From positions 4,154,001-4,218,000 of the forward strand of contig JBBMOL010000022.1 in NCBI GenBank assembly GCA_037954665.1: a stretch of 64,000 nucleotides of DNA, in the 5' to 3' direction. Below, piece by piece: positions 26,690-37,773 of this stretch (positions within the stretch are counted from its first letter, which is position 1; each line of letters begins with the position of its first letter). The stretch is from Laguncularia racemosa (Eukaryota; Streptophyta; Magnoliopsida; Myrtales; Combretaceae). Position numbers and translations under genes: made by a program. The notes beneath the pieces are model-generated. The model was not told where the DNA came from and ran no database searches. It was given only the letters and a program-made list of their open reading frames with translations.

Positions 26690-27900
26690 AGGTAAGTTAG
26701 CCCACAATATGGCACTTTCTTAGATATTCTTTCTTAAAGTCGACCCACAACGGGACACTTTTCCAGATACAATAACCTAAAATCTGCCCACAATAGGGTA
26801 CTTTCTTAGTTATACTTTCTTAGAGTCAACCCACAATGGGGCACTTTCCTAAATATCCTCTCTTAGGGTTAGCCTATAGGGGCACCTTCCGAGATGCCTA
26901 TTCTTCAAGGTTGCAAGTCCAAGGAGACACTTCTTGCTATCTGTTAGTTAGTCCACAATAGGGCACTTTCCTAAGATATCATCTCTTATAGTTACAGTTC
27001 TAAAGAGATGCTTTATAATTTATCGATTAGTTAACTCATAAGAGTACTTTTCTAGATAATTTATCGATTAGTCAGTTCATAAGAACACTTTTCTAGATAA
27101 TTTATCATTTAGTTAGCTCATATAAGCACTTTTCTAGATAATTTATCGTTTAGTTAACTCATAGGAGCACTATTCTGGATAATTTATCGATTAGTTAGCT
27201 CATAGGAGCACTTCTTCAAATAACTGATTAGTCAGCTCATAAGAGCAGTTTTCTAGACAATCGGTTAGTCAGCCCACAATGAGGCACTTTCTTAGATATC
27301 CCCTCTTAGGGTTAGCCCATAGGGGCACCTTCCTAGACATCTATCCTTTAGGGTTGCAAGTCCAAGAAGACGCTTCTCACTATCAGGCTCTTTCCTAAGA
27401 TAATCTAGCAATTAGTCAGCTCATATGAGCACTTCTCTAGATTATCCCCTTTAAGGTTGTTAGTCCTATAAGTCACTTCCTAATATTGACGAGTCGGCTC
27501 ATGAGAGCAGTCCTCCAGAACATTTTTTCTCCAACAGCCGTTGGTCTAGCCAAACGCTTCTGTTAATCAGATGGTCGGCTCATAAAAGCGCCTCCTTAAA
27601 CAATCTCTTCTTTATGGTCACTAGTCCGATAGGACACTTCCTGTTATCAGTTATTCCACTCACAATAACACATGCCTAAACAATCCTTGAGATGTTCTCT
27701 ATCGTCGATTAGTTAGCTTATAAAGCACTTTTCTAAATGGTATCTTACTCCAGGATGTCAAATTGTTTAATCATCACAAGGCATTTGTGGGATTATTAGC
27801 TCATGAAGCATTTTCCTACTAGAACCGAGTTCAGATAACTAGCCAACTATGGCATTATCCATTCAGTTTGTCAGCCAAAAATGGCTTCTTTCTTGTCTTT
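26690..27900 (+). repeat. Tandem-repeat array in the retroelement 3' untranslated region
   Basis: Degenerate repeats built around 'AGCTCATAAGAGCACTT' or 'GCCCACAATAGGGCACTTT' plus 'TTCTAGATAATTTATC'. Between 27025 and 27230 the period is exactly 41 bp (starts at 27025, 27066, 27107, 27148, 27189). Elsewhere, longer composite units recur ('AGGGTTGCAAGTCCAAG' at about 26918 and 27350). The array lies between integrase and the PPT, where Tat/Ogre elements are known to carry variable tandem repeats. Confidence 0.88.
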
Positions 27901-27927
27901 GCGGTTAACTTTTTCAAACTTTACTAC

Positions 27928-27940
27928 AAAAAGAGGCAGT
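27928..27940 (+). other. Polypurine tract
   Basis: A purine run AAAAAGAGGCAG(T) ends directly at the 3' LTR start (TGTAAACACC at 27941), in the position of the plus-strand primer. Confidence 0.75.
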
Positions 27941-28195
27941 TGTAAACACCCAATTTTTGCCCCTAATCATTAATAATGTTCAATTTACAAATTTTTTTCA
28001 TTTTTTTCTTCTATTTAGGAAAATAAAAGAAAAAATAAAATAAATAGAAAAAATATCCCAATTTTGGAAAATAATATTAGAAATAATAATAAAAAGAGTT
28101 AAATTATTTTTATAAATTTTTAGAATTTCAAAATAATATAAAATAAATAAAAATGGCACGCTTAAGTATAATATTCGTGTAAAATGAAACCGAGA

Positions 28196-28282
28196 ATTGG
28201 GCTAGCCCAACTAATCCGGACCATGGCCTCATGCGCGAGGAGGGGGGGAGGGTTGGTCGCAAGTTCGAAATGTAGGGGAAGC
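28196..28282 (+). other. tRNA-like module in 3' LTR
   Basis: TAGCCCAACTAATCCGG resembles an A box, and TTGGTCGCAAGTTCGAAATG, 50 bases later, resembles the B box / T arm. It aligns with 15575-15670 and with the minus strand of 58355-58423. Confidence 0.5.
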
Positions 28283-28623
28283 AATCCGCGTTTTGCAAAT
28301 TTTTTTCATTTCCTAGGACATGTGTCAGCATCTGATTGGATGGAGGGAACACACATACCAGGCGCGTGATTGTCTTCAACCTCCATTCGAAACAGTCGCC
28401 GGTGGAGGGAAAATCCAAATCTGGCCGTTTTGATGTGATTTTTTACACAAATCCACTAAATCTTTAACTAAAATAAGATAAACATCATCTAATTAGAATC
28501 AAATGACAACAAAATCAAAGATTTACATGAATCAAGAGCAAATCAAAGATGGGTTTCAACCACAAATCTAATTTGTGCCTATAGGAGGGAAATCCAAACT
28601 TATCCAACTCAATTTCTGATGCC

Positions 28624-28631
28624 TATAAATA
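28624..28631 (+). promoter_or_regulatory. LTR TATA box (3' LTR)
   Basis: TATAAATA, aligned with the TATA box of the 5' LTR at 16012-16019. Confidence 0.7.
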
Positions 28632-28856
28632 GAGCTTGATGTGGGGAAGCCAAAGTATGGATTAAAAGTGAAAAAAGAGTAAAACATCAGAGGTTTCGAA
28701 GCTCGCCAAAGTTCCTCCCACATCGCAACTGCCGATCAAGCCAAAAACCACCACCAAGAGGCGTTTCTGAATAAATCTACCACCACGGTTAGATTACCCA
28801 CCCCCTAAAAGCTCGAAAGCCGCCTTTAAACACCCACAAAAACCACCGGAATGCCA

Positions 28857-30312
28857 TGATAAAGGCATATTTTACTCATAATTCATTAAGCAATTTGCAA
28901 GTATTCATTATTGATTTTAGAGAAATCACAAGGAAATGGTACTTAATCATGTTTATTTTTATATTTCAGATGTTGAAGGACTTTGAGTTCAAAGCTTAAT
29001 CAATTTGGAGAGATTGCATACAAATTGAAGCATGAAAAGATTGAAGGATGGCAAATGAGAGATTAAAGCCGCCGGCCTTTATGGCCAGCCTTCAATGCAA
29101 GGCCGCTGGCCTTTATGGCCGGCTTAAATGAAGGCCGCCTGCCTTTATGGCCGGCTTAAAAGAAGGCTCCCGGCCTTTGGCCGGCCTTGGACCAGTCTTG
29201 TTTTAATTGCATCTTCTCGCCTCCCCTTGCATATATATAGGTCTTATGTCGATTTAGAGAGGAACTTTTGTCAAATTTTAGTGTTCTTAGAGTAGTTTTA
29301 ACCTAGTTTTAAGGGAGAATTGTGGAGATCAAATCTTGGAGAAAACTTTGTGATCTTCATGGAGATTATCATCCTTTGTGAAGGATTTGTGGAGTTCCTT
29401 TCAATTAAGGTATTATTTGTATTGTTGAATTGGTGATTTCTGAACTTCATTTCTGATATGCAATTCAAGCATTTGATCCAACCATTGAATATGATTTCTT
29501 TTACACGAATCTCCTTGAATCATAATCATGTCTTTATCTCCATGAATTGCTAAGTCTTTTCCTTGGGAAAATGGATGAAACCCTAGAATGTTAAAAGGAT
29601 AATTGTAGCCATGTTATATGATTAGGAATTATTAGGATTATTCATGATTGCAATTCCTTTGATTTCAATTATAATTGCTCTTTGATTATAATTGTTAGAA
29701 ATCCTTTTGATACGGGAGTTGATTAGGATTTTTTAGGAATTCTTAATTAGATTGATTATCAATACGGGAGTTGAGATAATTGGTTTAATTAGAGTTTATG
29801 GTAGGTGCAATGCAATGTTTCTTGTTAATTAATCACTAAGGGATTAGGGTTAATTGATTTAGGGCATTAGTTGTTTGTAACATCGGGAGGTGTATGAACA
29901 TAATTTTGATTCCTTGGTTAATTGGAGACATGGAAGCCGACTAATTGATTTAAGGTTAACATCCTTAAAAAGGATTTTCTAAACTCACTTGAATAACCTT
30001 ATAACCACTAGTTGATATAACATGGTAGCAGTTTGATTAATGGATCTAGGGTGAATTCTAATTTCCCACGTTCATAATTGATAGATTCTTCATAAAATTC
30101 TCCTTGTTTGCTTTAAGTTAAATTTTTAGCTTAGACATTTCAAAGCCCCTCTTTAATCTCCTAGATATTGATAAGAATTGCCATAGGTCTAGTACTCTAT
30201 TGGTTCCTCGAGGGATCGACAATCTTACTTTTCACCACTCTATTACTTGATACGACCAGTGCACTTGCTGCAATTTATGCTCCCATTTTATATATACGTT
30301 CTGAGCGTATCA
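28857..30312. mobile_element. Nested solo LTR, 1456 bp, TSD TGCCA
   Basis: The insertion begins TGATAAAGGC and ends GAGCGTATCA, so it has TG...CA ends and short terminal TGATA/TATCA inversion. It is flanked by identical TGCCA pentamers (28852-28856 and 30313-30317). The uninterrupted 5' LTR confirms that it is an insertion. No internal coding region, PBS or second LTR copy is present, so it is a solo LTR left by LTR-LTR recombination, or a very short non-coding element. A TATATATA run at about 29230 could be its promoter. It holds a GGCC-rich hairpin array. Confidence 0.88.
29068..29190. repeat. GGCC-rich hairpin tandem array
   Basis: About 3.7 copies of a 32-34 bp unit, each carrying an inverted repeat of the form GGCCTTTATGGCC with extended GCCGGC arms. 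It stands out as a GC-rich block in AT-rich LTR sequence, upstream of the LTR's TATA-like run. Confidence 0.85.
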
Positions 30313-31598
30313 TGCCACTATAGAAAACCCTCCGACCGCCACCCGATTCGACCAGACCCGCGATCCACGACCTGTACCTAGGTAAGTCGATTTTCCAATT
30401 TTTTTATTTTTATTTTATTTTCTTATTCTTTATTTTATTTATTTATTATTTATCCTTATTTATTTATTTTATTTAGATATTTATTTCATTAGAAATTTAT
30501 AATCTTGAAAATAGAAATAATAAAATAATAATGTTGGGTTTTAATTAGTTTTTTTAGAACATATATGTTTAGTTTAATATAAAAATAATAAAATAATAAT
30601 AAATAGTAAAAATAAATAAAATAAAATAATTTAAAAAATTTAAAAAATGAGAAAAAATAAATAAAAATTTTAAAATTAAATAATTAGTTGGGATAATAAC
30701 ATGAATTAATAATAGATTTTTTTATCACTTAGAAAAATCCTTTTTTTTAAATAAATCCAAAATCGGTTTTTCTTAAATCAAAATTTCTTTTAGAAAATAA
30801 AATAATAAAGCTTAGGCTTAGATTTTTTTCCAAAATTTTGAAAATGATAATGAATTTAAACTCGAGGTGTTTTCATAATTAAAATTAATAAACCCATTAA
30901 AGCTTTTTATAAAAAGCAAACTACAGCTTATTTGATCCTAATAGCGGATACGTAAGCACCCTTACGGGGCAACTCTAAAAAGAAATAAAAAATTATTTTC
31001 CAAATTATTATAATTTGTTTTACATGTATCCAAAATAATAAAAAAAGAGAAAAAAAAGAGAATAAAAAAAAAAGATATCAGAATATGACGCAAATTTCAG
31101 AAGGATAAGGTGATAACTTTATGGTTTTAATAGGTTAACTCCTGAGTCGAGAATATCTGGTTTTTCTTTCTTCTTTTTTCATTTACAAAAAATAAAAAGA
31201 GGAGATTTCATCGACTAGTTGTCCAAATTAGAATTAATCCGCTCAATTAATTCTAATTCAATAATTTTTCCTAACCTTAGTTGGGTGGCGACTCCAAATA
31301 AAATAAAATTCCTAGTTTAAGTCGATGATTTATATTAGATGAGCATAGGGTCCAATATAAATCGGATTAGGAATATAAATAAAAAAAAATCAAAAATTAT
31401 ACTCAACACCCATATTATATCTTTGCTACCTTTTATATCAGTAGTTTTTTTCAACTTCTATGAGTATTTTCAACTTATATTGTGCTATGCTCATTTGTTT
31501 CTCTTTAATGACTAAATTTTGACTATGTTGTTACTAATTTAAAAGTTAAACTATCAAAAGTTTAAGTACACACGCCTATAATGCATTTATCCTTAGAA

Positions 31599-31619
31599 AG
31601 AGAGAGAGAGAGAGAGAGC
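31599..31619. repeat. GA microsatellite
   Basis: A run of about ten GA dinucleotides directly downstream of the large LTR element. Confidence 0.9.
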
Positions 31620-31848
31620 AAAAAATAAAGAATTAAGAAACCAAGAGTGCTAGTTGCATTACATCATTAATAGTTTTTAGGGGGGTTTCAATATGATTAT
31701 TAAAATCATGGACATTTTGGTATTTAAAATGGTAATGCCTCCTTAAAAGTGGGGATAACTTTTCCTTTCTATGTTAGTTTTAGATTATTTACAAGTATAT
31801 TGGAAAAACCCAACCAATGTGGATAAAAGAGAAAAAAAAAATTGACAA

Positions 31849-32205
31849 GTTTTAGATTATTTTACATTCAGTTTAATTGTTAGTTGTTGTACTAGTGTTA
31901 GCCTCTTTAGTAGGTTCAAGAGAAGATTACCTATATGATGGTACACATTTTAGTAGACATAAGGTCTCCAAGACTAAAGATGTACTACAGGATGTATCCT
32001 ATACTATAGAGAAAAAAAAATTGTGGAAGATCTTTGACAAGATTTAGACTATTTTACATTCAGTTTAATTGTTAGTTAGTGTACTAGTATTAGCCTCTTT
32101 AGTAGGTTCAAGAAAAGAGTATCTATATGATGGTACACATTTTAGTAGACAGAAGGTCTCCAAGACTAAGGATGTATCCACTACTATAGAGAACTAAAGC
32201 TAAAT
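31849..32205. repeat. Two-copy tandem duplication, period about 192 bp
   Basis: 'TTTAGATTATTTTACATTCA' at 31851 recurs as 'TTTAGACTATTTTACATTCA' at about 32043. Both copies continue through 'GTAGGTTCAAGA', 'GATGGTACACATTTTAGTAG' and 'GTCTCCAAGACTAA'. The first copy has an extra short segment near 31985. No coding content is recognised. Confidence 0.88.
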
Positions 32206-32939
32206 TTTTTTTTCTTGATCTAATCTATTGTTGCTCTCTTATTCCTTATGTTGTTACCCCTTTTTTATGATGAGTGGCTTGTTGGTTGTTTTAATGAATT
32301 TAAGTTGGCACATGTTAAATTGAAGGTTGAATGTGTAATGGAGATTTGTATAAGTTTAAATGAAGTTGCTAAAATCACGATAAGACAAGCTCTTGAAAGT
32401 AATTTTGACTTTCTAATCTCCATTAATGCTTAAATGGATGCTATAGATGGTTTTTTAAATATATTAAAGCTATTATGTTGCTTATCAACTGTTGAGTTTG
32501 TTATCCCATCCTTGCTTTCAAATGTTTAGTATGGGAAATTTGGCCATTCATAAATTACACTCAGTATTACTTAACTATTTGTGTGATATAATACGTGTAC
32601 TCAAGTATTAAGAAGATGAAAATTTGCTAGATAATTGAATGTATAGTTTTACAATAGCTAGCCTTGTAATTTTATACCAAATAGTTGATATGTTTATCAT
32701 TGCTTATCATTTTTTGTACCTTCATAAGTTTATTATCTTTTTGTAGTGATAGATCAAATGAGGTTGCACTTCAATGGATCATAGCTGAAAAAAGAAATTT
32801 GCTTGCTTCCTTTTGGCTTTATAGGTGGAATGTTGCAACATTGCACATTAGTTCATGTTTTTATTGCATGCTTTGATATTGTGTACCTATCGTCCTTAAG
32901 TCCAATCTCATGAATTAAACTTTTATCAACATCATCAAT
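32206..32939. other. Non-coding interval before Harbinger fragment
   Basis: Short ORFs of about 60 codons (32248-32433, 32685-32876) show no recognisable domain. The stretch may include further decayed Harbinger sequence, but nothing matches convincingly. Confidence 0.35.
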
Positions 32940-32959
32940 ACATTAGGAGACTTGTTCAT

Positions 32960-33494
32960 AGCGATGACATGACATTTATCGAATAACTAAGATTGGATAG
33001 GCATGCATTTTTAAACTTTTTGAAATGTTAGAGGGTATAGAAGGGTTAAGACCTACTAAGAATTTTCTAGTAAATGAGCAAGTTATACTGTTCTTGCATA
33101 TACTTGCCCACCATGTGAAGAACAAAGTGATTAAGCATAATTTTAAAAGGTTTAGAATGACGATTAGTCGATATTTTCATAAAGCATTGAATGCCATTTT
33201 ACAACTACATAATCAACTTTTCAAGGAGCCTAAACTAGCTCTCAAGAAGTATACTAATGATTGATGGAAGTTTTTCAAGGTAATTTAGCTAATAGAGACC
33301 TTTTCATCACATAGATAGGTTAGCATACTAAATTTTGTAACCATTTTTTTTTTTTTACATAGCATTGTCTTGGTGCTTTAAATGGAACATATATCCAAAT
33401 TAGAATGTCAATGAAAGACATAGCTCAATATAAAACTCAAAAAAATGAGATTGCCACTAATGTATTAGGTGTATATACACCAAGTATTAGGTGA
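32960..33494 (+). pseudogene. PIF/Harbinger transposase fragment (DDE_Tnp_4 type)
   Basis: Pieces in three frames follow the order of plant Harbinger transposase-like proteins. 'LRLDRHAFLNF' (about 32985) comes first, then 'NEQVILFLHILAHHVKNKVI' and 'TISRYFHKALNAILQLH' in the ORF at 33025-33264. Then 'CLGALNGTYIQIRMS' and 'NEIATNVLGVYTPS' at 33366-33485. In the family the GAL-D-GT motif carries the first catalytic aspartate; here it is Asn, so the fragment would be inactive even without frameshifts. The C-terminal half with the remaining catalytic residues is absent: similarity stops at 33485 and LINE sequence begins within about 50 bases. Host genes are derived from this family, but the breaks argue against function. 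Confidence 0.82.
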
Positions 33495-33504
33495 GTAACT
33501 ATAG

Positions 33505-36500
33505 AAGTGAGAGGTACTTTATGAAATTTAAATGTGAGAAACTACTAGATATATGCTTTAAATGTGGGAAGATGGGACATTCTACAACAAAAAGTGATGA
33601 AGAGTTGATAGTCATTCATTCGAGACATGGATGAGAGCTACGGTGATTAGATTAAGGATGAGTGATGAGAATTATACCAATATTATTTTAGCAACCCATT
33701 CATCATCAATGGAGGTCGCTCTTAGTGAAACAACACCAACACATCTCCTTAATTTAGGACTTGCAAACAAAGGCTTTTACGTTCCACCTTTTAGTAGAAA
33801 TACAATCCCCTCCCCATCAAAACAATACTACCAAGCAAACATCTTATGTTCCACCTTTTAAGAGAATAGAACCTCAACAACGCTCCTCTTTTTCCCATAG
33901 CCAATCCCCATGCCAACCTTCATTTCACCTTTTACAAGCAACACATGATCTCTTTAGCCACTCATCACCTACTTCTTCTAGTCCTCTTTGTAGTGGACTA
34001 AGGGAAATCACTAGTCCAACTAAGCAGCCTATAGCATCTTTCCTTAACTCAAGTGCTAACCCTTTTTACATATCCTCTTCTCTATCCTATGCATAGATTA
34101 CTTATTATGCGGAATTTCCTAAATCAACCCTACACTCCCTAAACCCAGTTGCTACTTTTAGTGGTTCTCCTTCTCACTTAATCCCAACTCTCATAACCTT
34201 GCCTATTAAGAGGTCAGCTGGTGATATTTCTCCAAGTCCATCTAAGAGATTAAAGAAAGGGGAAGATGAAAAAAGGTAAGTTTTATTAGGCAAAAAAATC
34301 TTCACATTAGAGATATGGAAGCCTAGAAAAGTGATGGCAAAAGTTAGGAAAGAGTTCAATCATTCCAAAATGATGGACTTAAATTTGGCTTTTTTGGTTG
34401 ATGTTAAATTTGGCTTCTTTGGTTGATGTGCCAATTTCTAAGAACAACATACTACCTATAGGCTATGGTAGCTGGTTGGAATCAACCACCAAGGAGATAT
34501 GATCTAGTTGAATTGTCAAAGATTGTGGTTTTTCTTAATAGTTCAACATCTTAAAGACCTCTTTCCCAAACACGATCCCAGTGTGGTTTTTCTTACGAGA
34601 GATGAAAAAAAAATCAATGAAATTATCAAGATAGAGAAGGAGAATGAATTTTGGGAATGAGTTTTATGTTCTCCCAATTAGCAAATTAGGTGAACTTGCA
34701 TTATTGTAGACAGATGAGGTAGAGCTATCTATTCAACAATTTAGCAGGAATCATTTTATATCTACTCTATGTTTGCTTGATGGCTCTTTCTTTACAATTA
34801 TTTCATGGATATACGCTAATCCAGATCTACAGTTGAGGCATTTTTTATGGAATGAACTTAAGTATAATGATAAAAATAATGTGGAACCATGGATGTGTAT
34901 AGGCGATTTTAATGATGTCATGTATAATAGTGAGAAGGAAGGAGGAATTCCAAAGAGTAGGTATTTAATGGAGAGATTCAATAATATGATCATGAATGTT
35001 AACCTAAATGACTTGCACTTTCACGGACCTTATTACACCTAGTTAAACAAAAGGGAAGATGAAAGAGTAGTCTTAAAAAGAATTGACAAAGCAATGGGAT
35101 TTGTAGAGTGGGTATAGAAATTTCTAAAGACTTTGGTGATCCATAATGAAATGGTGGGTTCAAACCACATTACTTTAGTGGTAAATACGTGCTTCATAGA
35201 TAATAAAGGAAGGAAATTTTTCGAATTTGAAAATATATAGACCAGATCTAAGAGATGCAAAGAGGTGGCTAGGGAAGCACGGCAGGAAACTCCTCCTAAA
35301 GGGCATCCTTACCTATTGAGGTTTAGATTGAAGAGATGTAGGGTGAATTTGTAGAAATGGAGTTGCCAAGCATTTCCAAATAAAAAAGTAGAGATAAAGA
35401 GAATCCAATCAGAAATCTCTAGGATTCATGAGCAAGGAAGAGCAATAAACAAATAAGTGGAACTTAACTTGATTAGGGAATTGAAGGTTCTTTGAAAGAG
35501 GAAAGTATTGGTAGTAGAGATCTAAGGTGAACTAGTTAAAAGAGGGGATAGAAATACTAAATTATTTCACTAATCTACATTGATAAGGAGGCAGAAGAAT
35601 AAGATTCTAAAACTAAAAAATGGGGAGGGTCAATGGATTGAGGATGAAGAAGAAATCATGCAATGTTTTCACAACTTTTATGACAATTTGTTTAGATCTA
35701 GTGAGCAAAGGGTTTGGAGGATTTTGTTGGAGTTGTTCCTAAGAATTATTGATGAGAATCTGAATGAGGAATTGAGTAGACCAATTTTAGTAGATGAAAT
35801 TAAATGTGTAGCTTATTAGTTGGGAGCTCTAAAGGCTATAGGTCCTAACATCTTCTCGGGTGTCTTCTTCTAATGCTATTAGCATATTGTAGGCAAGAGA
35901 GTCATGAAAATAGTTCAACTCTTCTTTACATTAGGTACTCTCCCCCCTTTCTCTAAACAATAGTGACATTGTTCTTACCCCTAAAGTAGCTTCCCCTCGA
36001 GAAGTGGGTCATTTTTGCCCTATTAGTCTTTGCAATTTCTATTTCAAAATAATTTCTTGTTTCTTTGTCAATAGGCTTAAACTAATTCTTCATAACCTTG
36101 TGTCAAAACCCGAAAGTGCATTTGTTCTAGTAAGGTTATCCATAATAACATTATCATTGTGCACAAAGCTTTTCATTTTCTAAAAACTAGGCATTTCAAA
36201 AATAAAACCTTTTGTGGTATTAAGCTTGATATTAATAAAGTATCAAATTAGGTTGAGTGGGGTTTCCTTAGAGCAATCTTATCAAGATTTGACTATTTTG
36301 AGATTTGGATAAATTAGTTAATCGCAAGTGTAGTAACAGTCTCGTATAGGTTTTGGTGAATGGCAAAATAGCAGGAAATGTTTATCCATCAAGAGAACTT
36401 AGACAAGGTGATCCCCTTTCATCACGCTTATTTATACTTGTGGCAAATGTGTTATCAAGGAATATAGAGAGAGCAATGGAGGAGAATAGACTTAGTGATA

Positions 36501-37260
36501 TTGAGACAATCCTATCCTATTTTGTCACATCTTCTTTTTGCTGATGATTCACTCTTCTTTTTAAAAGCTTCTATTGCAAATGTACAAGCTTTTAGATGCA
36601 TTATCCAAAGTTATTGCACAACTTCAAGCTAGAAAGTAAACTTCTAGAAGTCAAACGTTTTTTTCAGCAAGAATGCCCCAATTGAGTTAGTACAAGAGAA
36701 ATGCAAAGAGTTGTAAATTCCCTTGTCAACCAACCCAAGCAAAGTAAAGTTGAAGAAACAAAATGAAAGCCTTAAATTTTGTTAAAGAGGAGCAAAGTAA
36801 AGTTGAAGAGTTGGAAGAGATGTCTCCTTTCAAATGCGAGCAAAGAGATACTAATCAAGGTAGTGGTTGGTGCAATTCCCAATAATTTTATGTGTTGCTT
36901 CAAGTTTCCTGGTTTGGGAAAGTCAACTCAACGATACCACGGTATTAATGGGGTCAAGTTAACGATGAGAAGAAGATACATTAACTTAGGACAAATTGAC
37001 CCTTCCAAAGGAAAAAAGGGGATTGAGTTTTAAAGACTTAATTGATTCCAATCCAGCTTTATTGACTAAGAATGCATGGAGCGTTCATTCAAATTCAAAC
37101 ACTTTTTGGGTATGGATCCTAAAAGGCATTTATTTCCCTAATTCTTCCTTTTTGCAAGCTTCAAGAGGCTTCCATGACTCCTGGTGTTGGGCAAGCATAT
37201 TATATAGGAAAGATCTACTAAGGAAAGGCTCTTTGTGGATTTTATACTCTATGACCTTTG
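33505..37260 (+). pseudogene. L1-type LINE, ORF1 tail and ORF2, degenerate
   Basis: At about 33540-33600, 'EKLLDICFKCGKMGH' is the Cys-Cys-His knuckle of plant L1 ORF1, lacking its last Cys. ORF2 follows. Endonuclease remnants run from about 34490, with 'WMCIGDFNDVMYNSEKEGG' at about 34887-34945 (the conserved GDFN). RT motifs follow with 'RQGDPLSSRLFILVANVLS' near 36391 and 'ADDSLFFLKAS' near 36541. The C-terminal 'KRGLSFKDLIDSNPALLTK' region (about 37014-37070) and 'WASILYRKDLLRKGSLW' (about 37188) complete the usual order. Many stops and frameshifts interrupt it. The RNase H-like tail seen in some plant L1s is not recognised after 37260, so the 3' end is missing or too decayed. No poly-A tail or TSD was found. 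Normally it encodes target-primed reverse transcription machinery. Confidence 0.85.
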
Positions 37261-37557
37261 AGTGTAGATTCAAGAGTAGGTATAAAATAAAAAGATATCA
37301 TACCCATATCCCACCACGTGAAAACATGCTTCAAAACCTTTACATGCAAAACAAACTTTGTAGCCCTTAATATCCAATCAAAAGCTATCTGATCAAGCAA
37401 AATACGAGTGAATATGTAGTTCAAAAGGGTTTCGTAAAGAAGACATATCCCTGTTATATATTTTGAAAGGCTAATTTTCCTTTACTTAAGAATACTTCGT
37501 ATCATCAATTTTGACTATTACAAAACCATAAAAAAGCTATGAAAATAAGATCATTAC

Positions 37558-37773
37558 ATGAGATCAGTAGGACTTGGTGTTCATACTGATCTCTTTGATG
37601 ACAACTTTAACCGATTTAGTAATAAGAAAAAAGTAATCTCTGCCGCAGAAAGCATAGCAGTTAATTGGGGCACTAAACTTGTAGACTCTCAATTCAGATG
37701 GTATCCAACCCTGGGTGAAGAATATTCACTCAATATGCCACATTTTAACTACAATTTTCAGGGTCGTCCATAG
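37558..37773 (+). CDS. Unrecognised 71-codon ORF
   Basis: ATG-initiated ORF whose translation looks more protein-like than its neighbours ('KKVISAAESIAVNWGTKLV', 'DSQFRWYPTLGEEYSLNMP'). I do not recognise the family. It lies between the LINE and the convergent 3' end of the RH10-like helicase gene, about 100 bases beyond that gene's stop codon, and may overlap its 3' UTR. It could be an exon or fragment of a captured gene, or a chance opening. No promoter or splice context is evident. Confidence 0.2.
   Translation: MRSVGLGVHTDLFDDNFNRFSNKKKVISAAESIAVNWGTKLVDSQFRWYPTLGEEYSLNMPHFNYNFQGRP

Larger units (their letters stand above)
15329..31408 (+). mobile_element. Ty3/gypsy LTR retrotransposon, Tat/Ogre-like, degenerate
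   Basis: A 16.1-kb element bounded by direct LTRs that begin TGTAAACACC and end with CA. Flanking pentamers CTCAT (15324-15328) and CCCAT (31409-31413) differ by one base and are probably the target duplication. Internal order is PBS, extra ORF1, gag, protease, RT-RNase H, second (archaeal-type) RNase H, integrase, tandem repeats, PPT. In family knowledge, an additional ORF before gag plus a dual RNase H marks the Tat group that includes Ogre and Retand. All coding parts carry stops or frameshifts, so it cannot act autonomously. Without the nested insertion in its 3' LTR the element would be about 14.6 kb. Placement within Tat (Ogre versus others) is inference. Confidence 0.92.
27941..31408 (+). 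repeat. 3' LTR of the Tat/Ogre-like element, interrupted
   Basis: Begins TGTAAACACC and ends ACTCAACA, matching the 5' LTR along its whole length. It is longer because of a 1456-bp nested solo LTR plus its 5-bp duplication (28857-30317) and an extra A/T-rich expansion of roughly 75 bp near 30585-30670. TATA box at 28624-28631 and tRNA-like module at 28196-28282 are at equivalent positions. Short ORFs at 28128-28418 are not genes. Confidence 0.92.

Noticed and set aside
27025..27230. Regular 41-bp repeats as a CRISPR array
   Set aside because: There are no unique spacers, the repeats are head-to-tail and degenerate, and the context is a plant retrotransposon UTR.
33631..34096. Two plus-strand ORFs rich in Ser and Pro
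   Set aside because: They sit between LINE ORF1 and ORF2 remnants and read as a low-complexity linker in two frames; not treated as separate genes.
37242..37424. 60-codon minus-strand ORF
   Set aside because: It is antisense to LINE-related sequence and has no recognisable domain.
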